DNA from: Hermatobates lingyangjiaoensis
Lineage: Eukaryota; Arthropoda; Insecta; Hemiptera; Hermatobatidae
NCBI GenBank assembly: GCA_026182355.1
Contig: JAPFBL010000105.1
Coordinates: 1,169,001 to 1,233,000 of the forward strand
Length of the DNA stretch: 64,000 nucleotides
Direction: 5' to 3'
In this document: in pieces, positions 48,601 through 60,600 of the stretch
How the letters are laid out: the number at the start of each line of letters is the position of its first letter
Numbering within the stretch: the stretch's first letter is position 1
Position numbers and translations under genes: made by a program
The notes under the pieces: generated by a model
Database searches by the model: none
What the model was told of the DNA's origin: nothing
The model's input: only the letters and a program-made list of their open reading frames with translations

Positions 48601-51600
48601 AGTGTAACAAATTTTCAATTTTCAAGCCATGTTGAGCAAACATGGTCATCTGTGCAGACTGTTTTAGGATCACTAGTTTTCCAATGTCACAGAGCCAGCC
48701 GCATAGATTTATCAAGAATGCAGTAAATGGCTAATTAGGATGAGTTTCAGTATATTTCTCTCTCAACATTATTATCATTTTGAGGCTTTCAATACTCATC
48801 AATTTCCACTTGCCCAGATTATACTATATGCAATTGTGAGTTTTTTTCATTATCTTAAATGAAATTATATAAAATACAATTAATTGCAGTCACTAATGCA
48901 AAATAATATAATAGAAATACCTGGATTGCAATGACCCAGAACAATAATAAACAGTAAATACGTCAATAAAGCCTACTTAAACGTACTTTTTGACAACACT
49001 AATTGAAAATAGGCTTAAATTGTAGTGTTGTACAGTTTTTTTACACTAGTTCTACAGTACTTTAGCAACCTCAGAATATAATTAAGAGGCAAAAATATGT
49101 TTCATGTTTATCAATGAATTTCAATATAGATTACAAATATTCGAAAACCTTCATTAAATGAAATATTATATGAGCTCACCTGGAATTCGGTTCTTGAATA
49201 TTAAATCTCTTGCAAACAAGAGAATGCGGGCTCCATTCAATGGTCTCACGAGTTAGTTTTCCATACATTTTTGAGGCAGCTGCCTCAGCCACTCCACTCT
49301 TAGGCAGTAGCGGCTCTGAGGCTGTTCCTTCGCAACTATGAGTAAATTTCTCTCCTAGAACTCCTTTCAGAGGAGTATACAGTCTGGCTGCACTCTCGAA
49401 CTCGCTTAGTTCACGCTCTCTTTCCCAGTCTGTCATTGTGAACGGCTGGATTCGACTGAAAGCATCTGAAATATTTCATTAACATACTCACTGTGTAGAA
49501 CTTTTGATCTCAACGGAAATAAAGTAAACGAATTAAATATTCAACAATTATTCTAGTAATCTATAGTGTATAAGTTAGAATCCGGAGCTAATCAAAAGGA
49601 ATAATAGCATTTCCTTATTCAGTATTATAAAAAGGAAAAAATAAAAAAACTCAGGCCAGTCGTATAAACAGAACGACTCACAATCAAATTGTATTTACTG
49701 GTAAACAAGTGTTCCAGATGGTCACCTCATGCAGTAAGGGCATCATCAATGCAATGATCAATTCTTTCCATTGCTTATCAGAATTCCATGGTCAATTGAA
49801 TTAACCAGTGTTACTATCAGCACTCAAGGTCATGGATGCTTATGAGCAGTGGTGGAACATAAATGTGATCATTTACATAAACACACAAGGAAAACCACAT
49901 TCTCTTGCATTCAGCATGCGAGAGATTTCCTCAGGTGAATCTCTTAGTCTCCAATTCTTTCCTTGTACAAATATGTTTAGCCCCTTACAGTTTTTTATTT
50001 CACTGCTATAGAACAATCCTATCCTGACATGCTCCAAAACTGGTCCTTTAGGTCACTGCAAGGATATATCCATCACTGTTTGTCAACAAGATTTTTAAGC
50101 TGATTTTGTTTTAGATTCTTCAATACCGAGCACTGCCATATGATGGTTAGGATATTTTTAAATGACTAAGTAATCTATTTCTCGTTTATTGAAAGCCTTT
50201 GCGCTTACCTCCGGGATCAACAAACCTCACAGTATGTGATCTTTCTCATGGGTTTATTATTCAAGATCGCGTTTACGTTCCACTCAATCCATAAATATAC
50301 ACGACCTGACCTTAAACTACCAAATAGTAGCGATTAATTCAGAGAAATGTGATAAGAATAACTTGACGTATATCAAGTATAGGTTGCCAGTCCCCATAAG
50401 TGATAACTATACTAGTAAAATAGTAAATAAACTTCGCTCTCAGGACAATAGATTGAGAAATTGTATTGTTCCTTTCCTTATTAAACTATGCAGCAATGAA
50501 ATGGAGTTATTCTTTTAAAATTATTCCACATTTCTCATAATTTACTCATATTTTTTAATGCCAGAGTACCTATAAGATATTATATATACTAATAAATTCA
50601 TATAACTTAGTAACTGAATAAAAATTGTTTTGCCACCTAATTATAACACATGAAAGTTGAGAGTGTTTTTTTTGAGGAATCTTGGCACAAGAGGAGATAG
50701 AAAAGCATTACCTCAAAGCATTAAGTAATAACCACTCTCACAGAGAATATTAAGTAACCAATATTTCAAATCAATAGTAATAACTGAACGATAATAATAT
50801 TTTCAGCCCGACAATAGCACAAAACGATAAGAACCGAATATAAACAAGTAAAGTCAACTTCATGAAGAAGTCAGAGTTATACTTTAATACAAAGAAATGT
50901 GGATTTTCTATGCAACTGAAATAAAAGTTAACTCTAATATTTCACAGCTAACAGTTCAGCATTTACTTGATAAAGTATTACCCTGTATGCAGATATAAGA
51001 CTTACGAAATTGTCTTTTAAGGTTCGGTTTCTATATGAGTCAATATACAGTAATTCTATAACAATAGTAATGCCACAAAATTATACGATACATAATAATA
51101 AGGGCACCCTTTATTTTAGTCAGGGGCACTGTTTCCACTGTGAAGTAAAATATCTCAAGAATAGGTAATTAAACCATATAACACAATTAAGTTATATTTT
51201 AAGAAATTAGTCATCCAGCCTATTAGTCTATTAATGTGAATGGATATGAATTGAAAGTGAGTGTGTTTACGTGTTTCATTTACTCGTACGCACAATTATG
51301 TGTTTTTTTAGCAGAATTTCAAAAAATACTAACTCCTTGTGCTTTTATATTATAAATTTTGAAAGAATTAGACTTCTGGCACCACCCCAGTCCTTTAGAA
51401 TCTAGATAAAACTTCATACCAACAAAAATATTCATGTAAAAGTTATCTACATAACGTCTCCTTTAAAATAATTAAAAAAGATTCGACCTTTTCACACGTA
51501 TAAAGCATATTAATAAATTAACTAAAGAAGTATAAATAGAAAAAAATTACAGGTATACCTTTAGCACCTATTTTAACATAATGCAGGAACTTTTCGTATC

Positions 51601-54600
51601 TTTCTTGTTTAAGAGCATCAGAAGCGAACGGTCTCCAGGAAGCGCCAGGCAAAGCTGGGCCTGCAGCAATGCTTTTCTCTACACAAGTGTCCGCTGGCCC
51701 ATCTTCTTCAACAGGTTCTTCTTTCACCCTACCAATTCAAATAGTTCATCTTTTAGTAAAATAAATCTGAATTGAGAAGACTGGTAATCAATATTAATCA
51801 CTCATGAGTAATTCTATGTGTCATTCAGCTTAGAAAGTTCAAAGCTGCACCAGAAATACGAGTAATAAACTTTGGATTGACAGTTTAGCTATGCGATGAA
51901 CAGACCATTATGGCAAACCTAGAAAGTTCTCAGAGAACAAGTGTCCTGTTTTGGAAATAATTGGAGAAAACAAAAGAAATAATCTTTTCCAATTAATTGT
52001 GTGTCAATTACAATTAAAATCTAAATCGATTTTAACAAAAGTTGATAGCACTAACATAACAACTGGATGGATGGATTATTGTTGATAAGGGTATGTTAAT
52101 TAAAATCTTTCAAATTTGATTGTGCGTTTTTATTACTATTTAATGAGGTTTATAACTCACCTCAGAGATTTGGAATTTGTAAAAGCTCGAGACAAAAATA
52201 GACAAATATATACTGCATGAAAACATATTACATTAGAACAATTAAACATATTTATACTACAATAATGTACAGAGATAAAGATGTTATGTGCACTCTACAT
52301 TAAAATATTATCCTCCGAACTGGGTAATTCAATAAACATTACATTGGGAAGTTCTTTGCCCTTGAAAGGAGATTGCCAATCACAAATGACTTTCCTAATA
52401 TGTAATATTTATGATAGTACAAGAATGTGGGGCATGAAATTAATCCCAAATGAAGAATGTAATGTACCATATTACAAAAAAAAGTTTAGAATGCACCATT
52501 CTAAAAAAAGGAAGATTCTTTCAGGAAGAAAGTTCTGCAAACTTAGGTAAAACTCATCTACTAAATCATTAAACTTCACTATCTGGACCTATAGTATAAA
52601 TCGACTTTTGAATGCCATTGGTAGATTCAGAACTGACATATACGCAATCATATCAGATGTTCATCGAAAAATGAATCAATGTATCAGTAAATTATAATTA
52701 TCCAAACCATATTAATCTTCAAATATTCCAAATTATAATAGAAATAACAATTTTTAACTGTGCCTAATGGAAAAACTAGTCTTCCATTTTTAGCAACACG
52801 TATTATGAATCACCGCGTATTGAGTACACTAAGGAACATTCCAAGTGCTTGCAGTGACATGATATGGACATGGTGACTTGATAGCAGCTTGGGATCCACT
52901 TCAAGGGGAGAACAATGGCAAGAGAATTAATATATCAAAGTGGAGGAGGCCACTTCAGAAAGTGAATCTCTAACTGTACTTCATGTTCTCAGAAGTTTTT
53001 GTTGAAGCAATTTATTCTAGGTTGAGGGGGCAGGATGTTGAGTTTAATGAAAAAAACATTTTTGGAACTTTTTTTCTTTTTGGCCAGATACGTGTAAAAC
53101 AGTTGCTATGCAAAATCAGAACTTTTCTTTGCGTTTCACCAACCATTCTTTGTATTAATTCACAGTTCAATATATTATTTTTCAGAATACATATATGTTC
53201 ACAATAACTGAGAAATGTATTTTTTTTAAGGCACTGGATTGTAAAGATTACCTGACAGTTTCCTGGAATATTGTAGCCCTGGATTCAGCATTCAGTCTAA
53301 TGGTAGGAAGAATGGCAGTACCGGTGGGTTGTGAAGAATCAAATTTCGACTTGCGAATAGAATGGATAGCCTTAAAACCCGGCGGTAAATCAGGAGCAGA
53401 AAAATACTTTTTCTTAACTACTGTTTTAGCTGCCACAAAACCTGAAAAAATTCTAGTTTTAAAATAAATTCAAAATTATTAAGTACATTTTAAAGATCAG
53501 TTTGACTGATTTTCAAATGCCGGTTTATCATTTTAACATATGTGCGAGAATAGATATGTATATATCCATAGTTATCTTAGCAATGATAAGTATGCAAATC
53601 TACATAGAATGGCAGTCCAATAAAAATATAAACAAAATAGAGATAATTATACATCACAAAGTTGTTTATACAAATTACAAAGATAATTTTTGTTACGTAG
53701 GTACAAAGAGGCAACTGTTAATACACGTTTAATCACATTAGCAGATTATACCGTAATACCTTACATACAGGAATTGTTTGACAGATTTCATATGTTGACT
53801 ACCTTCAAGTAGAACTGATCAGAGTTACTGCCATGAGTTTATATGACTTCAAAACAATTATTATATTATTAATAATATGAAATAAGTTTAGGCACCAATT
53901 GTTTTGAAGTAATATATAAACCCATTCCACGGTGACTCTTATCAGATATGCTTGAAGATGGACAACCAAGAAGATGGTTGAACTACTCCTTCCATTGTAT
54001 ACGAGGATGAGTTGGGTTTTTGACTCTGACAAAGACCACTTGTTACCGTTAAAAGATCTTAGTATTTTTTTCCAATTTCATATTGTGGTTTGATCATTAA
54101 TTGTTATTTCACGTGATATGTGAAATCTTGTTTTACGTGGTATGGTATATCTACTAATGTGATTTCAGTAACCTCTGTGTTACCAACATTATGCATTCAT
54201 TTAACATTTATTAATGTTCTCTTAAACGTAATAAGTCTTCCTCATTCGTAAAAAAAATGAAGAGAAAATGAATCGTGTCTTCTTCCGACCACGACACTTA
54301 TAGATAACTTCGTTCATTGCGTTCTAGAGTCAGAAGCAGAAAGAGTGGTTCTTTGTTAAATGGCACTATTTTAGTTATGGATGCAGCGGAACATTACCTG
54401 GTTGATTTTACACAACAGAATCCGTACATGTTGTATTCCCTTCGTTAGTTAAAGTAGGAATCTTTTATAAGATTTGACATAGTACAGGATCGGTGTCAAC
54501 GGCATTACATCCTCTGAGACGAAAATTATGCACAAGTTCTCCCATATCCACCTAAGAATATTAGGGTAATGACTAAGATTAAATCCTCGATTCCTCGTTC

Positions 54601-57600
54601 CTAACGTTAACACTAGTCAACATTTGACCTCCGAAATATTTAACTTCCTCAATGAAGCCAATGAACGAAAAACTATAAAAAAAAAGTGATCAATTAATAC
54701 ATAACTCTATAGTATAATAATAATATAATAAAAATAATTTTTCAGTTTGCACATTAGTTGTAACAAGGGTGCTCACTGATTAGAAAACCTGCACATTAAT
54801 ATCCCCCCCAAAAAATTGACTCTGCATCAGGAGTTCTTAATTTTGCTATATTCAAGTACATTTAGAATAGCGTGTTTTTACTTTGAGGAAAACAAGCTAC
54901 TTAACCCGACATGCTAGTTTCATAAAACCCTTACTAATTACTAACTACTATATTATTACAGTAAATAATAGAAATACATATAAATTAAATAATCGCTGGT
55001 TAATATAATCGATGTATAAACACTCATAGAGAAAACTAATATTCACCGGGAATGGCATCAAAAGAATCCGATGTCGCTCTTTCATCATTGCCTCTCTTTT
55101 TTCTACTACTCTTTGTTTCAAGGCTAAAGTCATAATTAGACATATCTTCAGTAGAATAGATATCATCATCCTCTTCTTCAAAGGCTCCAACTCCAAAAGC
55201 CTAAAAATTTGTCCCCATAAAGACAAACACATTTCAGAATCGTAAATAATTGATATAGTAACAATTCAACGGTTATTAATCCGTGGATCACCTTGGCATA
55301 AACTCATGAATGCCAAGATCTTCCCATGAATCAATTTGTTTTCCGTGCTCATGTAACACGGTTTACAGTTTTCAGTTTCAATGTACTCTTCGTAGTTTTA
55401 TGGATTTTGTCATTATTTGACAAATTAATGGCTTAATTAAAATTAATTATTTAATGACTTCGTAGTAGTCATTATTTGATATTTAGGCATTGATATTTTA
55501 TGCTTTTCAGACATTAATACTGTCCTAATTTAGGAAGTAACCTTTCTAAAGTTTTACCTCTCTCAAATATGAAAAAAATCAGAACATCCTTTTAAAAAAA
55601 ATGTACGAGAAAATATTTTTCTTAAAAAAATCTAGTTTTAGTCTTAAAAGTTTATATCAATTAAATAATTTTGATTTGGTAGTTTTTGTTTGTTTACTTG
55701 GATGTATTCACTCTTATTTATACATTTGGGTATTTCAGATATAATATTTGGGTAAATGATAAATAATGACAATGAATGACAGAAATGACCTTCAAAAAGT
55801 TGTTTAATTTGAAAGTAATATTTCATTCAGCTCTCTTGCTTTTTTTTCAAAACAGATGCATCGCCTTTCAAGAGAAACACTTGTCATGTTTAGACCAGTA
55901 AATTAAAATTATCATTGGAAATACATCCTTTAGCGAAATACTAAATTGATCTATGTAGTTATTTAAGATACAAAAAAATTTCAAAAAAATAATCTGAACA
56001 AGAACTATTCAGATATTGGAAAGTGGACAAATATTAAATAAGTGGAAGAGTCATAGTATGAAAAAGTTAAATAAATATTATTTGAACTGGAAAAAAAACA
56101 ACCTGTCCTGAAATTGAAATTTTTTTATTATGCTGATCTCTCATTTTAAAAATCTGAGGAATAACAACGTTGGTTGCAATTGTGTTTCTATCCAAACCCT
56201 TATACCCAATGCCTGCCATATCCTCCTTCAGCTGCAACCTGATGGTTTCTACTTCATCTGGAGCAAACAGAGTAGTAGTGTCAAGGTCTTCATCGGACAC
56301 ATTCGAATCATCACTTAAGTCGGAGGTTTGCTGGTCATTCTCTTGTGGCCCACGACAACACCCATACACTTTAGGTTTATTTCTCAGCCTTTTTTTCATA
56401 TATTTCTTTTCAAGTCGAGATAATCTCGGACCAATACCCTGACCAGGCTTCCATCCCATTTTCATCAAAAGAAATACACCAACTGTATCTCTGAAAACGA
56501 AATTAAATATTTGCAATACAACAAGATAATTGTTGTCACGAAATATGAACTGTCAAAGTTAAGTGGAGGATGTATTTACCTATTAGGCTCCAGTATTGAC
56601 TTGAGAACTGGTTCACCAGGTATAGGACCTTCCTGAAAGTTTATCCTTTCTCTTTTCTTGTTATTCGACCTACTGTATTCGGGTCTTGCTTTAAGAACAT
56701 TTGGAGCAATCCCAAATTCATCAGTATCCTGCAGAGTAAAAGAGTATTTGACATATAATTTAAAAAAAAAAAAACTAGAGTGGCCTACATTCAACTTTAC
56801 TATAAACAAACATAATAGTAAACATTTTGACAACCAATAAATTTTTTGTTTTATTACTTTACTATAAGTAAAGTATAGTGATCGTGAAAAAATTCGATCT
56901 CGAGATTTTGACGGAATTACATGTTTTGAGGTCCCAGAAGTCGTTTTATGAAGTTTTTACGATGATGTCTGTGTGTGTGTGGGTGGGTGGGTGCGTGTGT
57001 TAGCATTGCTTGTTACTACGCTACGGTCCAGAATCTTTGATGGATCAAGTTGATATTTTACACAAAAATGGGCCTCATAAAGACGATGATCCCTATTGTT
57101 TGGGAAGAATTATGCATGATGGGAAAGTCACTTTTTTTGCCAAAAACCGTTTTTTTAAAAACATTTATTTCTCCTAAACTGATAACCCTAGAGTTTTGAA
57201 ATTTTGACATTATCTTTGAGGTTTCAAATGCAACAAACGAATAATATATTCAGAATTTTAAATCAACAGGAAATATTTTTTTTTCAATAAAATGTAAAAA
57301 TTTTGACTTATAATTCAATCTCAAACCTTGTGAGAGCGATACAAGCCATACTGTTTGACAAACAAGAATGAAACTATGCCTATAAATAGAACATTATATG
57401 GAGAATGAGTTGAGATATTTTTTTCCAAAATTACATTCGCTAAAGGGGCGTTACAGTACGATTTGTGTTTTCAGAAAATGTTTTTTTGACGCTAAACGGC
57501 TCGTTAAAAAATAATGAAAATTTGACCAAAAATGGAACAAAAAATTAGCAATTCACAAAAAAAAAAATCATGAAGTTTCAATTACGGGAAAGAGCAATAA

Positions 57601-60600
57601 CGATATAAAAACTCTTTGTTTATCCTAGACTAAGAGATCACCTGCTATACTTGTCGAATTTTTTGTATTTTTTTACATTGTTTATACTGACTTAGAAATT
57701 TTTTGAGCGAATCCACTGAGATAAAATTGATGTTTCTAATGGAAAAATGAAAATATATTATTGACTTATAAGAGATATAAGAGGAATAATATTGTGCAGG
57801 TAAATGATAACACTCACTCAGAAAAAAATCCGTATATATGTTATTTGACAAAGGGGAAGGAAAATGATCTTATTAAATACTAAGAAGCCATAAAATTCCC
57901 AGTATAATAATTCTGTTAAAAACCAAAAATGTAAAAGATAATTCAAAATATAAATCTTTCGTTTAGAGATTAATAACTGTAATTATCGTACATCTTTAAT
58001 TAACAAATCACCTTAAAACAACATTTTCTTCGCTGTTTAAGATGTTTTTCAGAGAAAAAAAGGGTATTTTACTGTTTCAAATTTGAAAATTTTACATTAA
58101 TATTCAATGTAGAAGGATGTCAAGTAAACAATGTAAGAAATCTACTGGCTATTTGAACAATAGCCATGTTCTCTTGTAGGATAATATTTCGTTTCAAGAA
58201 ATGTTCACATTGGTTTTTCAAAAATGTTATTACTGCTGTAGTCATACTAATGAAATTATTTGTGATGTACAAAAATAAGTTTATAAATTGATATGTCCTT
58301 CAATCACTATCTGTACTACCTCACGAATGCAATGCTAATAATTATATCCCATTTAGATATTTATGTTATGCTTAAATGATACGTTATGTTTTATATACTC
58401 AAGAAATTTGACATTGAGTTACTTATAGTAAAGTAGAGTGTAGGCCACTCCAGATTTTTTTTATTTAACAATCGTTATGAATTAGATACATTCATTAGCT
58501 CCGTCCATTTCTGCGGAAATGGTTGAAAATTGAAAATCCTGTTTTAATCGATCTAATATCATATATATTGGTTTGGGATCGGATAAATATTTCATAAGCT
58601 CCAGCTGTATGTATATGTGAAGAAAAAATGACATCTAATTGATTATTTCAATTAGTTGTTCCCAAGCAACTTATAAAAGTACATTCAAATTGATTAAATA
58701 ACTACACAGGAAATTGTCTTGTTTGATATTGTTGTTACGGTCACCTAAGAAGTGAAATTATTACCAAATTAGTTTAAATTTTATATTTTTGACGTTCCTC
58801 ACTCAAAATGAACACCAGCCACTTTCATGACGCAAACGTTATTTATTTACTGAAGAATGTAATAATGCCATCAGTTTTTATACTCATACAACCAAGTGTC
58901 TTATTTCCATAAAAATCACGAATCATGCCTCGTTCATCAGACAGCCAATTCCCCACACTTCAGAGAACTCACACTGAAGGTAATGCAGATAGTGGTTGAT
59001 CCAGCTATCAACATATACGCTTCCTTTTTATATTTTATAATTGATGCATATAATATCATCGTTTTTACCATAACACTACTAACACTTTAGTCTAATATTA
59101 AAAGTAGAACATGACTTTTGTTTCTATAGCCATTGGATTCCTTACATAAATTATGTGTTTGAATGGCGTTGATATTTTACATGTAAAAATTTTATTCTTC
59201 TTACATCGTTTATTAAGTCATTAAATAATTTCTAATTTTTTTAATCAAACCCCTAAACATAAAATTTATTTTGATGTTTATCTTGATTTCAAAATCATTG
59301 ATTTTGATTTACTGAAAAAATTTCTAAGCCAATATAACTAAATCAGACAAATATAGCAGGTGATCCATTAGTCCAGGATAAACAATTCATCCTGGATAGA
59401 TTTATTGCTGTTTGTGGTAACTGATTTTGTAACGATTTTTTTTATGAATTGCTAATGTTTTGCTCAATTTTTTTGGTAAAATTTCATTGTTATTTGATGA
59501 GTCGTTTAATAAAAAAAAGAAAAAATATTATCTGAAAGTTAGAAGTGTTTGTCTCCAACGGAGCCTCTCGGATACCAGGCGCTCTCCCAGTAGTAATTAG
59601 CCTTCTCCGAGTATGGGGCTCTGCTCGGAGTGACCTTTTGCTCCCCTCATCTAGAAGTGCTGACTGATATCCCTCCACTCGACCTTCATATTAAAGCAAT
59701 AGCGAGAATGTGTGCGCAGCAATTTCAGAAGAACCAACAATGGATAAAGTCCACCCGTTTGTGGTGGCCATCAGAGTATCATAAATGAGGTTATCATACC
59801 TTCGTTGGATATGATCTATGATGGCATGGTCACTCAAACTATACTGTATAGAAACTTTGGTGTTGATATACAGAGTAAAACTCACAAAGAGCCATCAAGA
59901 GGATCCTGTAATAAACAGATATCCTGGTACAGTGATGGCTCGGTTATGGAGGGACACAGTGGCACCGGATGCTTCCGACAGTATCTTAGGTGTACTTTAT
60001 CAATTCCACTTGGTACATTACCTTCGATCTTCCAAGCAGAGATACTTGCGATCCTTGCCTGTGTATGGAATTGCAAGGAAGGAAGCTTGTAGGATCGATA
60101 TATACGATATACGGATCTGGTCAGATAGATACGCCTCATTGAAAGCGCTAGACGGAACTCAAACTGGTTCGAAGTTTGTGCTTCAATATCGGGAACGACT
60201 GACTGACTGACTTGGCTCGTCACAATCCCTGGCTATAAAGGGATTGAAGGAAGCGAGGAGGCTGATAAGCTTGCCGAAAAAGCAGCTATCGCCCCTTTTA
60301 TAGGACCAGTGTCAGGTCTGCACTACTCATACCCTATGGTAGGGTTAAAGGTGGAGTGACAGGATGGGTCAGAAATGAACAATGTAACCGTTGGTGATCC
60401 TAGTGGTGGGTTCCCATTATAAATGATTGCTACCAGAGAGGAACCCTCGACTACACCTACCCTACTGAGGCTCCCAAGGAGTCAGATGAGGTACGTTGTA
60501 TGCCTACTGACAGAACATGGGTCCATCAGTAGGCACTTGAAAAAAGCCGACCTCTTAAGAGGATCAACAGAGTGTATCCTGTGTGTATATGTGGAGAGGC

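Noticed and set aside
49808..50011. Possible exon in GPATCH1 intron 7
   Set aside because: No splice sites in phase and no similarity to the family; probably transposon-derived or chance.
53195..53467. 90-codon plus-strand frame
   Set aside because: It is the antisense shadow of GPATCH1 exon 6.
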